Source: Streptomyces verrucosisporus
GTDB lineage: Bacteria; Actinomycetota; Actinomycetes; Streptomycetales; Streptomycetaceae
Length of the DNA stretch: 64,000 nt
Direction: 5' to 3'
NCBI RefSeq assembly: GCF_017114865.1
Contig: NZ_JADEYH010000016.1
Location: 62,001 to 126,000, forward strand
Part shown: piece after piece, positions 8,165 through 16,385 of the stretch
How the letters are laid out: every line of letters begins with the position of its first letter
Position numbering within the stretch: the first letter of the stretch is position 1
The notes under the pieces: generated by a model
Told to the model about the DNA's origin: nothing
The model's database searches: none
Seen by the model: the letters and a program-made list of their open reading frames with translations, nothing else
Made by a program: the position numbers and the translations under genes

Positions 8165-10420
8165 GTGACGCGCAGCGTGTACGTGACCGGCATCGGCCGC
8201 GGAGACGGCCGCCAGGTCGTGGAGCTGGGAGTCATGGAACTCCTGTCCCGGCGGACGGGCCGGGTCGGCGTCTTCCGCCCGCTCGCCCACGACGGCCCCG
8301 ACCCCATCTACGACCTGTTGCGCAGCCGCTACCGGCTCTCCCAGCCCGCCGGGACCGTGGTCGGGCTCGGCTACGACGAGGCGGTGGCCGTCCTGGCCGA
8401 CCGGGGCACCGACGAACTGGTGTCCCGGCTGGTCGACCGCTTCCACACCGTCGCCCGCGACTACGAGGCCGTCCTCGTCCTGGGCACCGACTTCGCCGAC
8501 ACCGGCCTGCCCTCCGAGCTGGCGCTCAACGCCCGGCTGGCCAACGAGCTCGGCGCCCCGGTGCTGCCGGTGGTGGCCGGCACCGGCCAGGACACCGACT
8601 CGCTGACCGCCGAGATCCGCAACGCCTACCACGCGTACGCCTCGCTGGGCTGCGAGGTGCTCGCGATGATCGCCAACCGGGTCGCCGACGGCGCGGCGGT
8701 CGGCGCCGTCGGCCTGGACGGGCATCTGCCGGTGCCGGTGTACGCCCTGCCCGAGGACCCCGCGCTGGCCGCGCCGACCGTCACCCAGGTCGCCCAGGCG
8801 CTGGGGGCGAAGGTCCTCCAGGGGGATCCGGCCGGGCTCGCCCGCGATGTGCGCGGCTTCGTCTTCGGCGGCGCCACGCTGCCGACCTTCCTGCCCGCTC
8901 TCACCGAGGGCTGCCTGGTGCTCACCCCCGGCGACCGGGCGGACCTGGTCGTCGGCGCGCTGGCCGCCCACTCCGCGGGCTCCCCCGCCATCGCCGGAGT
9001 GCTGCTGACCGTCGGGCAGAAGCCCGGCGAGGAGACGATGGCGCTGGCCGCCCGGCTCTCCCCGGGCACTCCGGTGCTGTCGGTGCCGGGCGGGTCGTTC
9101 TCCACCGCCGGCGAGCTGATGTCCCTGGAGGGCAGGCTGACCACGGCCAACCCGCGCAAGGCCGAGATCGCCCTCGGCCTCTTCGAGGGCCATGTGGACA
9201 CCGCCCGGCTCACCGAGCGGCTCTCGGTGGTCCGCGGCGACCGGGTCACCCCGATGATGTTCGAGCACGAGCTGATCGAGCGGGCACGGTCCGACCGCCG
9301 CCACGTCGTCCTGCCCGAGGGCACCGAGGAACGGGTGCTGCGGGCGGCCGAGGTGCTGCTGCGCCGGGGGGTGTGCGATCTGACACTGCTGGGCGACGAG
9401 ACCGAGATCCGCAAGCGCGCCGCCGAGCTGGGCATCGACCTGGGCCTGCTGGGGCCCGAGGAGCTGCCCGAGGGGACGGGCGCCTCCGCCCGCGCCGTGG
9501 ACCCGTACACCTCGCCGCTGCGCGAGCGCTTCGCCGAGCTGTACGCGAAGCTGCGCGCCCACCGGGGCGTCACCCACGAGCTGGCCTACGACCAGGTGGC
9601 CGACGTCTCCTACTTCGGCACCCTGATGGTCCAGGAGGGGCTGGCCGACGGCATGGTCTCGGGCGCGGCGCACTCGACGGCCGCGACGCTGCGGCCGGCC
9701 TTCGAGATCATCCGCACCAAGCCGGACGCCCAGATCGTCTCCTCGGTGTTCTTCATGTGCCTGGCCGAGAAGGTGCTGGTCTACGGTGACTGCGCGGTCA
9801 ACCCCGATCCGAACGCCGAGCAGCTCGCCGACATCGCCGTCCAGTCCGCCGCCACCGCCGCCCGGTTCGGCGTGGACCCGCGGATCGCGATGCTGTCGTA
9901 CTCCACCGGCACCTCCGGCTCCGGCGCGGACGTGGACAAGGTGCGGCGGGCGACGGAACTGGTGCGCGAGCGCCGCCCGGACCTGCTGGTGGAGGGGCCG
10001 ATCCAGTACGACGCGGCGGTGGAGCCGTCGGTGGCGGCGACCAAGCTGCCGGAGTCGAGGGTCGCGGGGCGGGCCACCGTGCTGGTCTTCCCGGACCTGA
10101 ACACCGGCAACAACACCTACAAGGCCGTCCAGCGCTCGGCCGGCGCGGTGGCCGTCGGTCCGGTCCTGCAGGGTCTGCGCAAGCCGGTCAACGACCTCTC
10201 GCGCGGCGCGCTGGTGCAGGACATCGTCACCACCGTGGCGATCACCGCGATCCAGGCGCAGCACAGCCGGCGGGCCGCGGGCGCGACGGCCCGCCCGGCG
10301 GAGCCCACGGAGTCCGCCGGGCCCGCTGAGCCCACCGAGTCGACCGAATCCACCGAATCCACCGGGTCCGCGCACTCCACCGGACCGACCGGCCCCGAGG
10401 GGAAGGCTGCGAGCGAGTGA
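8165..10420 (+). CDS. pta: Phosphate acetyltransferase, long form
   Basis: Interconverts acetyl-CoA and acetyl phosphate, working with acetate kinase in overflow acetate metabolism. The GTG start at 8165 has GGGAGAG upstream. The 751 residues show a BioD-like P-loop-type N-terminal domain (VYVTGIGRGDG at the start), a DRTGG-type regulatory middle (VFGGATLPTFLPAL) and a C-terminal PTA_PTB catalytic domain (VVLPEGTEERVLRAAEVL, SGAAHSTAATLRPA, YSTGTSGSG). The last ~50 residues are a low-complexity tail with repeated TEST/PTES/GPAEP units not needed for catalysis. The stop overlaps the acetate kinase start by four bases (GTGA), so the two are translationally coupled. Confidence 0.96.
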   Translation: MTRSVYVTGIGRGDGRQVVELGVMELLSRRTGRVGVFRPLAHDGPDPIYDLLRSRYRLSQPAGTVVGLGYDEAVAVLADRGTDELVSRLVDRFHTVARDYEAVLVLGTDFADTGLPSELALNARLANELGAPVLPVVAGTGQDTDSLTAEIRNAYHAYASLGCEVLAMIANRVADGAAVGAVGLDGHLPVPVYALPEDPALAAPTVTQVAQALGAKVLQGDPAGLARDVRGFVFGGATLPTFLPALTEGCLVLTPGDRADLVVGALAAHSAGSPAIAGVLLTVGQKPGEETMALAARLSPGTPVLSVPGGSFSTAGELMSLEGRLTTANPRKAEIALGLFEGHVDTARLTERLSVVRGDRVTPMMFEHELIERARSDRRHVVLPEGTEERVLRAAEVLLRRGVCDLTLLGDETEIRKRAAELGIDLGLLGPEELPEGTGASARAVDPYTSPLRERFAELYAKLRAHRGVTHELAYDQVADVSYFGTLMVQEGLADGMVSGAAHSTAATLRPAFEIIRTKPDAQIVSSVFFMCLAEKVLVYGDCAVNPDPNAEQLADIAVQSAATAARFGVDPRIAMLSYSTGTSGSGADVDKVRRATELVRERRPDLLVEGPIQYDAAVEPSVAATKLPESRVAGRATVLVFPDLNTGNNTYKAVQRSAGAVAVGPVLQGLRKPVNDLSRGALVQDIVTTVAITAIQAQHSRRAAGATARPAEPTESAGPAEPTESTESTESTGSAHSTGPTGPEGKAASE

Positions 10421-11643
10421 GAGGCACCCGCGTCCTCGTACTGAACACCGGTTCCTCGTCGGTGAAGTACCAGCTCCTGGACATGGCCGACGGCTCCCGT
10501 CCGGCCGCCGGCCTGGTCGAGCGGATCGGCGAGCGCACCTCATACCTGCGCCACGCCCCGGCCGGCGGCCCGCGCCGCGAGCGCGAGGAGCCGGTGCCCG
10601 ACCACCAGGCGGCACTGAAGGCCGTCGCCGGCGAACTGGCCCGCGACGGGCTTGGGCTGGACTCCCCCGAGCTGGCCGCCATCGGTCACCGGGTGGTGCA
10701 CGGCGGGCGCCGCTTCACCGAGCCGACCGTGATCGACGACGCGGTGCTGGCCGAGATCGAGCGCCTGGTGCCCGTCGCGCCGCTGCACAACCCGGCCAAT
10801 CTGGCGGGCATCCGCACGGCGATGGCGCTGGCGCCGCGTCTGCCGCAGGTGGCGGTCTTCGACACCGCGTTCCACACGACGATGCCGGAGTACGCCGCCC
10901 GGTACGCCATCGACACCGCCGTCGCCGACGCCCACCGGGTTCGCCGTTACGGCTTTCACGGCACCTCGCACGCGTACGTCTCGCGCAGGACGGCCGAGTT
11001 GCTGGGCCGGGATCCCTCCGAGGTGAACGTCATCGTGCTGCACCTGGGCAACGGCTCGTCGGCCTCGGCGGTGCGCGGCGGGCGGTGCGTGGACACCTCC
11101 ATGGGGCTCACCCCGCTGGAGGGCCTGGTGATGGGCACCCGTTCGGGTGATGTCGACCCGGCGGTGGTCTTCCATCTGGCGCGGGTCGCCGGGATGTCGG
11201 TGGAAGAGATCGACGTCCTGCTGAACAAGCGCAGCGGCCTGCTGGGCCTGTGCGGGGACAACGACATGCGGGAGGTCCTGCGCCGGATGGCGGGCGAGGG
11301 GCCGGACGCGGAGTCGGCGAGGCTGGCCTTCGAGATCTACGTCCACCGGCTGAAGAAGTACATCGGCGCCTACTGCGCGGTGCTCGGCCGGGTGGACGCG
11401 GTGGCCTTCACCGCCGGGGTCGGCGAGAACGCCGCACCGGTGCGGCAGGCCGCCGTCGACGGGCTGGGGGGCCTGGGCCTGGCCGTGGACACGGAGCTGA
11501 ACACCGCGCGCGGCGGCGGGCCCCGGCTGATATCACCGCCCGACGCGCGGGTGGCGGTGGCCGTGGTGCCCACCGACGAGGAACTGGAGATCGCCGGCCA
11601 GACATATGCGCTGGTGGGCGACGGCACCACGGCACGGGAGTGA
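10417..11643 (+). CDS. ackA: Acetate kinase
   Basis: Transfers phosphate between acetyl phosphate/ADP and acetate/ATP. The 408 residues carry the family signatures VLVLNTGSSSVKY at the N-terminus, HRVVHGG, AVFDTAFHTTMPEYA, YGFHGTSHAYV, HLGNGSSASAV and GLTPLEGLVMGTRSGDVDP, and the C-terminal FTAGVGENA. The GTG start overlaps the last codon of pta, giving equal expression of the two enzymes of the Pta-AckA pathway. The length is normal for the family. Confidence 0.97.
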   Translation: MRGTRVLVLNTGSSSVKYQLLDMADGSRPAAGLVERIGERTSYLRHAPAGGPRREREEPVPDHQAALKAVAGELARDGLGLDSPELAAIGHRVVHGGRRFTEPTVIDDAVLAEIERLVPVAPLHNPANLAGIRTAMALAPRLPQVAVFDTAFHTTMPEYAARYAIDTAVADAHRVRRYGFHGTSHAYVSRRTAELLGRDPSEVNVIVLHLGNGSSASAVRGGRCVDTSMGLTPLEGLVMGTRSGDVDPAVVFHLARVAGMSVEEIDVLLNKRSGLLGLCGDNDMREVLRRMAGEGPDAESARLAFEIYVHRLKKYIGAYCAVLGRVDAVAFTAGVGENAAPVRQAAVDGLGGLGLAVDTELNTARGGGPRLISPPDARVAVAVVPTDEELEIAGQTYALVGDGTTARE

Positions 11644-11684
11644 GCCAGCTCACCCCCTGGAACGTTCCGCCACTGAACAAAAGA

Positions 11685-11690
11685 TAGGAT
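11685..11690 (+). promoter_or_regulatory. -10 hexamer for a leaderless pyk transcript
   Basis: TAGGAT lies seven bases before the pyruvate kinase ATG, and no Shine-Dalgarno sequence is present. This spacing would place the transcription start at or next to the start codon. No good -35 is visible. Confidence 0.45.
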
Positions 11691-11697
11691 CGCCCCC

Positions 11698-13125
11698 ATG
11701 CGCCGTTCCAAAATCGTCTGCACCCTGGGCCCCGCCGTGGACTCCTACGATCAGCTCAAGACGCTGATCGAGGCCGGCATGAATGTGGCCCGCTTCAACA
11801 TGAGCCATGGCAGCCACGCCGAGCACGAGGAGCGTTACCACCGCCTGCGCAAGGCCTCCCAGGAGACCGGGCGCGCCATCGGCGTGCTCGCCGACCTCCA
11901 GGGCCCCAAGATCCGCCTGGAGACCTTCGCCGACGGTCCCGTCGAGCTGGTGCGCGGCGACGAGTTCACCATCACCACCGAGGACGTCCCCGGCGACCGC
12001 ACCGTCTGCGGCACCACCTACAAGGGCCTGCCGGGCGACGTCTCCAAGGGCGAGACGGTCCTGATCAACGACGGCAACGTCGCCCTCCAGGTGATCGACG
12101 TGGACGGCCCCCGGGTGCGCTGCATCGTCATCGAGGGCGGTGTGATCTCCGACCACAAGGGCATCAACCTGCCCGGCGTGGCGGTCAACGTCCCGGCCCT
12201 GTCGGACAAGGACGTCGAGGACCTGAGGTTCGCGCTGGAGATGGGCTGCGACATGGTGGCGCTCTCCTTCGTGCGCGACGCCGCCGACGTGCGCGACGTC
12301 CACCGGGTGATGGACGAGGTCGGCCGCCGGGTCCCGGTGATCGCCAAGGTGGAGAAGCCGCAGGCGGTGGAGAACATGGAGGACGTGGTCCTCGCGTTCG
12401 ACGGCGTGATGGTGGCCCGCGGCGACCTGGCGGTGGAGTACCCGCTGGAGAAGGTGCCGATGGTGCAGAAGCGGCTGATCGAGATGTGCCGCCGCAACGC
12501 CAAGCCGGTGATCGTGGCGACCCAGATGATGGAGTCGATGATCACCAACTCCCGGCCCACCCGCGCCGAGGCCTCCGACGTGGCCAACGCGATCCTGGAC
12601 GGCACGGACGCGGTGATGCTCTCGGCGGAGTCCTCGGTGGGCCAGTACCCGATCGAGACGGTCAAGACGATGTCGAAGATCGTCCAGGCCGCCGAGGAGG
12701 AGCTGCTCTCGCGCGGCCTCCAGCCGCTGGTGCCCGGCAAGAAGCCGCGCACCCAGGGCGGTTCGGTGGCCCGCGCGGCCTGCGAGATGGCGGACTTCCT
12801 CAACGGCAAGGCGCTGGTCGCCTTCACCAAGTCCGGCGACACCGCCCGGCGGCTCTCCCGCTACCGGGCCGCCCAGCCGATCCTGGCCTTCACCACCGAG
12901 CCCTCCACCGCCTGCCGGCTCACGCTCAGCTGGGGCGTGGAGTCCTTCGTGGTGCCGCACGTGGACCACACCGACGACATGGTGGACCTGGTCGACGCCG
13001 AACTGCTCAAGCTCCAGCGGTACAACATCGGCGACACCATGATCATGACGGCCGGATCGCCTCCCGGCATCCCCGGTACCACCAACATGGTGCTGGTGCA
13101 CCACCTGGGCAGCGACAAGCGCTGA
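11698..13125 (+). CDS. pyk: Pyruvate kinase
   Basis: Last step of glycolysis, phosphoenolpyruvate to pyruvate with ATP formation. 475 residues, opening with RRSKIVCTLGPAVDSYDQL, then VARFNMSHGSHAEHE (substrate and K+ site), VIAKVEKPQAVENM (catalytic Lys), VMVARGDLAVEYPLEKVP, TQMMESMITNSRPTRAEASD and a C-terminal allosteric domain (AFTKSGDTARRLSRYR). It follows acetate kinase by 54 bases and seems to have its own leaderless promoter. A 62-bp palindrome follows. It is likely the pyk2 orthologue of S. coelicolor, clustered with pfkA2 and pta-ackA. Confidence 0.97.
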   Translation: MRRSKIVCTLGPAVDSYDQLKTLIEAGMNVARFNMSHGSHAEHEERYHRLRKASQETGRAIGVLADLQGPKIRLETFADGPVELVRGDEFTITTEDVPGDRTVCGTTYKGLPGDVSKGETVLINDGNVALQVIDVDGPRVRCIVIEGGVISDHKGINLPGVAVNVPALSDKDVEDLRFALEMGCDMVALSFVRDAADVRDVHRVMDEVGRRVPVIAKVEKPQAVENMEDVVLAFDGVMVARGDLAVEYPLEKVPMVQKRLIEMCRRNAKPVIVATQMMESMITNSRPTRAEASDVANAILDGTDAVMLSAESSVGQYPIETVKTMSKIVQAAEEELLSRGLQPLVPGKKPRTQGGSVARAACEMADFLNGKALVAFTKSGDTARRLSRYRAAQPILAFTTEPSTACRLTLSWGVESFVVPHVDHTDDMVDLVDAELLKLQRYNIGDTMIMTAGSPPGIPGTTNMVLVHHLGSDKR

Positions 13126-13162
13126 CCCGCCGGCCACCGGCTTTCCGGCCTCTCGCCCGCGG

Positions 13163-13224
13163 CGCGGCGAACGGCGGCGGCCCGCGTACCCCCGGGGGTA
13201 CGCGGGCCGCCGCCGTTCGCCGCG
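13163..13224. terminator. Perfect 62-bp palindromic terminator
   Basis: Positions 13163-13193 are exactly the reverse complement of 13194-13224, with no unpaired loop base in the DNA. It separates pyk from the convergent 13229-14551 gene and starts only four bases from the latter's stop, so it should stop transcription from both sides. Confidence 0.8.
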
Positions 13225-13228
13225 GGTG

Positions 13229-14551
13229 TCAGTTCTCGTTGTAGAGGTTCATGCCGGGGATGTGCAGTTCTCCGCCGAACTGGCCGGCCTGCCTGACCGA
13301 CACGTCCGTGAAGAACACCTCGGGGATGTTCAGCGGCGGCGGCGACTCGGGGCTGAAGGTGATCGGGATGAGCCCGAAGAGCTTGCCCTTGAGCTCCTCG
13401 GTGTACATCGTCACCGTGCCGTTGCGGATGGTGGAGGTGCTGCCCTTGGCGGCCTTGACGTGCGCGGTGCTGCCGCCGGGGCCCTCCACCAACTGGTGCA
13501 GGTCCCGGATGTCCACCGAGCGGGCGGTGAACTTCAGGACGTTCTTGACCGTGCCGTTGTGGGTGCGGACCTTGACGATGCCGTGGTAGTCCAGGCCGTG
13601 GAGGGCGAGCAGGCTGGTCTCCAGCAGCCACGGGGCGTTGGGCAGCACCGCCTCGGTCCGCTCCTCCTCGGCCCCGGCCAGCGCCTCGGCGTCGTAGGTC
13701 GGGCAGGGGAAGGGCTCCTTGCCGGACGCGTCCGCCCCCGGGACGGTCGCGTCGTCCGCCGCCTCCCCGGCCTTCTCGCGCGCCTTGCCGACGGTGTCCT
13801 CCACCGCGTCGCCGACGCGGTCGGTGGTGTCCTTCAGGCCCTTCTCGACACCGCCGGCGACGCCCTCGACGGCGTCCTTCACCGGGGTGTCGGAGCCGTC
13901 GTCCCCGGACTCCCCGGGCTCTCCGGACCGCGACGGGCTCGGCGAGGCGGAGGGCTCGGCCTCGGCCTCGGCCTGCGCGCCGTCGTCCTTCTTCCCGTCC
14001 GGGGTGAACAGGTCCTTGATGGCGTCGCCGATGCCCAGCGGGTCCAGCGGGTTGCGCTCCTCGGACTCCGAGGGGCTCGGCTCGGGCTCCGGCGTACCGG
14101 CGTCCTCCTCCTCGCCTCCGGTGCCGCCGTCGGCCGGCGGCTCGGCGGGCGCCGTGGCGCCGGGCTCCGGCGCGGGGGTGGCGCCCGGCTTCGCGTCCTT
14201 GCCGGACTCGTCCCCGCCGTCCCCGCTCTCCTTGCCGTCCTGCCCGGGCCGGCTCTTCTCCGCCTCCCGCCCGCTGTCCTCCTCCGCCTCCTTGTCGGGC
14301 GTGGTCACGCACGGCCCGTCCCTGAAGGGGTTCTCGGGCAGCGGCTCGGCGAGGGCGAGCTTGGGGGTGAGCCCCATGCCCATGAGCACGGCCGACGGCA
14401 TGGCGGCCAGGGCTATCGCCTTGCCGGCGGGAACGTGCAGCCGGGTCAGCAGCGGCTTCCTGGGCGCGGCGTGGCGCGGCCCGGTCCTCGTGCGCCGGGG
14501 CGACCCGGCCGCGGCCTCCCGGTCCTCACGGTTCAACTCCTCAGGCGTCAC
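13229..14551 (-). CDS. Secreted or membrane-anchored protein, unassigned
   Basis: 440 residues, not recognised beyond its gene set. A basic N-terminus is followed by a hydrophobic segment around residues 40-68 ending in an ALA-like cleavage region. Next comes ~200 residues of Glu/Asp/Gly/Pro/Ser low complexity, then a C-terminal domain of ~165 residues starting near PFPCPTYDAEAL. That domain is rich in beta-type sequence (VKVRTHNGTVKNVLKFTA, IRNGTVTMYTEELKG). The GTG start overlaps the end of the DUF6114 gene by 11 bases, so the three genes down from 15808 look like an operon. I infer an envelope-associated function; the linker could span the cell wall. It could equally be an anchored rather than released protein. 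Confidence 0.7.
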   Translation of the reverse strand: MTPEELNREDREAAAGSPRRTRTGPRHAAPRKPLLTRLHVPAGKAIALAAMPSAVLMGMGLTPKLALAEPLPENPFRDGPCVTTPDKEAEEDSGREAEKSRPGQDGKESGDGGDESGKDAKPGATPAPEPGATAPAEPPADGGTGGEEEDAGTPEPEPSPSESEERNPLDPLGIGDAIKDLFTPDGKKDDGAQAEAEAEPSASPSPSRSGEPGESGDDGSDTPVKDAVEGVAGGVEKGLKDTTDRVGDAVEDTVGKAREKAGEAADDATVPGADASGKEPFPCPTYDAEALAGAEEERTEAVLPNAPWLLETSLLALHGLDYHGIVKVRTHNGTVKNVLKFTARSVDIRDLHQLVEGPGGSTAHVKAAKGSTSTIRNGTVTMYTEELKGKLFGLIPITFSPESPPPLNIPEVFFTDVSVRQAGQFGGELHIPGMNLYNEN

Positions 14552-15080
14552 GGTGCGCCCCGTTCCGTCCGTCGTCCGCCCCGGCGGGGGCCGGCTCGAC
14601 GATGTTCAGGCCCACCTCCTGCGGAGCCTTCTCGGGCGCGGGATCACCGGGGGCCTCCCCAGTCTCCGCGGGCTCGGCCGGCCGCTCCTTGCCCTGCACC
14701 CAGGAGACGGCCATCGCGCCGCCGACCATCGCCAGCAGGAAGCCGGCGAAGAGACCCCCGAGGTTGGAGACCACCAGCGAGACCAGGGCCAGCAGAATGG
14801 CGGCGACTCCGCTGAAAACCCGGGAGTGCGGCTGGAACCACAGTGTCAGGCCCAGCACGAACAGCAGCACGCCGATGATCAGCGATCCGGAGCCCGTGGT
14901 GGTCGCCAGCCGGAAGGACAGCTGGCTCAGGCTGGGATCGGCGTACGGGATCCAGATGATCGGCACGCCGCCCAGCAGCGTCAGCAGTCCCGCCCAGAAG
15001 GGGCGCTGCCAGCGCCACAGGCGGAACGACTGCCGCCAGTGGCTGATGCGTTCACGCGCTCCCGGCGACTCGGCACTCAT
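14541..15080 (-). CDS. DUF6114-type integral membrane protein
   Basis: 179 residues starting MSAESPGARERISHWRQSF at 15080, with GGGAG about ten bases upstream. About four transmembrane segments follow: PFWAGLLTLLGGVPIIW, LIIGVLLFVLGLTLW, VFSGVAAILLALVSLV and LFAGFLLAMVGGAMAV. The soluble ends are a short basic-aromatic N-terminus and an acidic Pro/Glu/Gly tail. It sits between a DUF6230 protein upstream and a secreted protein downstream with which it overlaps. This DUF6230-DUF6114 pairing is familiar from Streptomyces genomes, but I know of no demonstrated function. Confidence 0.75.
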   Translation of the reverse strand: MSAESPGARERISHWRQSFRLWRWQRPFWAGLLTLLGGVPIIWIPYADPSLSQLSFRLATTTGSGSLIIGVLLFVLGLTLWFQPHSRVFSGVAAILLALVSLVVSNLGGLFAGFLLAMVGGAMAVSWVQGKERPAEPAETGEAPGDPAPEKAPQEVGLNIVEPAPAGADDGRNGAHRDA

Positions 15081-15184
15081 CAGAAAACAGCTCCCTAGGG
15101 CCGAACTGTCCATAAAGATCGATGGCACTGGGGGGAGACGGGGGACCGGCTCGGCGGCCCCCCGCCCCCTTTCCGCTCAGTGCG

Positions 15185-15808
15185 TCAGAAGCACTCGTTC
15201 TTGCCCTTGGCCACGTTCAGCGAGAGGCCGGAGAGCTTGAAGGTGCCGGCGCTGGTGGCCCAGGACGTCTGCTTGACGTCGGTGAGCAGGGCCTCGTCGG
15301 CCTCCTGGGCGAAGGAGCCCGGAAGCACGGTGTCGCCGGGCTTCAGGCCCGGGCCCGTCTCGTTGTCCGTGTCGTTCGCCGAGACGCCGATGTTGATGTT
15401 CGTGAACGTAGCGTCGGCGTCGAGCTGGTCGAGGTCGATGTAGAGGTTCTTCGCCTCGACGACCTTGCCGTCGTTGCCCGCGTTCAGCTTCACCGAGACA
15501 TCGCCGAAGACCGGAACGGGGATCACGACGGACTGGCACAGGCCCCTGAGCTCGGCGCTCTTGAAGGCCGACACGGCGACGGGGATCTCCTTGCCCCCGT
15601 GCTGGACGTCGATCGTGCCGTACTGCACGAACCCCTTGCCGTCCAGCCGGTCAACCGAGACCTTCGCCTGCTGACCGGAGACGCTGAACGACGCGGCGAG
15701 TGCACCCTGTGCCAGGGCGACCCCGACCGCCGCCGTGGCGGCGACGCTGGGGACCATGACGACGGCGAACCGCTTCCATCTGGTCCCGCCACGAGCCACA
15801 GACTCCAT
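15185..15808 (-). CDS. DUF6230 family secreted protein
   Basis: 207 residues starting MESVARGGTRWKRF with a strong AAGGAGG site. The N-terminal hydrophobic stretch (VVMVPSVAATAAVGVALAQGALA) looks like a signal peptide or anchor. The rest is a compact beta-rich domain with two cysteines (LRGLCQSV and the penultimate KNECF), which could form a disulphide outside the cell. First gene of a probable three-gene operon with the DUF6114 membrane protein and the 13229-14551 secreted protein. Older database entries sometimes call this family cholesterol esterase-like, but I see no lipase motif such as GxSxG. Function unknown. Confidence 0.75.
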   Translation of the reverse strand: MESVARGGTRWKRFAVVMVPSVAATAAVGVALAQGALAASFSVSGQQAKVSVDRLDGKGFVQYGTIDVQHGGKEIPVAVSAFKSAELRGLCQSVVIPVPVFGDVSVKLNAGNDGKVVEAKNLYIDLDQLDADATFTNINIGVSANDTDNETGPGLKPGDTVLPGSFAQEADEALLTDVKQTSWATSAGTFKLSGLSLNVAKGKNECF

Positions 15809-16154
15809 GACTTTCCTCCTTCTCGGACGTACATCTCCGGCCCGGGCCCGACCCGGACGGGATGGGAGAAGTGCTACGTCCTCGGGAAGGAGAGCGCCGA
15901 TACCCGGATTCACCTGCCTCCGGAGCGCCGGCGATCACCCCCGAGCGACAACCACTGGCCACGCTCCCGCGCAACCTGCCGGACAGGCCCCGCCCTTCGG
16001 CGGAGACCCCCCTGTCCGCGACCGGCGTCACCGACGCCGGCCCACCCGGTGGGGACCCATGGTCCGGCTCTGCCCGGACGTGGTGTGCCGGGCTGCGGAC
16101 GATGGACCGAGCGTGGCCGATCGTGGTGCATGAGAGGCCGGGGCACAAGGGGCT

Positions 16155-16172
16155 CGTTACTTGCGAGTAACG
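16155..16172. promoter_or_regulatory. Palindromic operator candidate CGTTACT-N4-AGTAACG
   Basis: Perfect 7-bp inverted repeat with the 4-base centre TGCG. The size and symmetry suit a TetR- or GntR-type dimer. A TetR gene lies 1.4 kb away at 17543. It is 347 bases upstream of the DUF6230 start codon, so the controlled gene is not certain. Confidence 0.45.
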
Positions 16173-16285
16173 GGAAGATGACAGGACCTGCGCCGAAAGT
16201 GATCAATCGGGCACCGAGGGTTGCGGGAGGAAACGATGGGCGAGCGGATCAAACGGACTTCGCGGGACCGAACGCCCCAGGCGGC

Positions 16286-16298
16286 TTACTGCGAGTAA
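16286..16298. promoter_or_regulatory. Second TTACT-GCG-AGTAA palindrome
   Basis: Same half-sites as the palindrome at 16155 but with a 3-base rather than 4-base centre. It abuts the hairpin starting at 16297. Confidence 0.35.
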
Positions 16299-16343
16299 CA
16301 GCGGCCGCGATTACCAAGTTTCGGTAAAGTCGCGGCCGCTGTT
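16297..16343 (-). terminator. Terminator of the thioredoxin-TPR gene
   Basis: A 14-bp perfect outer stem (AACAGCGGCCGCGA with its complement at 16330-16343) encloses a second inverted repeat, TTACC-N7-GGTAA. It lies 42 bases past the stop codon of the minus-strand gene at 16386. Confidence 0.65.
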
Positions 16344-16385
16344 GATCGTTATGTCAATAAGTCCCGGACCACCGGAACCGGCAGG

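Larger units (their letters stand above)
15809..16385. other. Intergenic region with operator-like palindromes
   Basis: 577 bases with no gene. It is upstream of the DUF6230 operon and downstream of the thioredoxin-TPR gene. It contains two related TTACT..AGTAA palindromes and a long nested hairpin, listed separately. The part from 16190 to 16270 is less G+C-rich than its surroundings. Confidence 0.5.

Noticed and set aside
7820..10615. 931-codon minus-strand frame across pta
   Set aside because: Antisense shadow; pta has full domain evidence on the plus strand.
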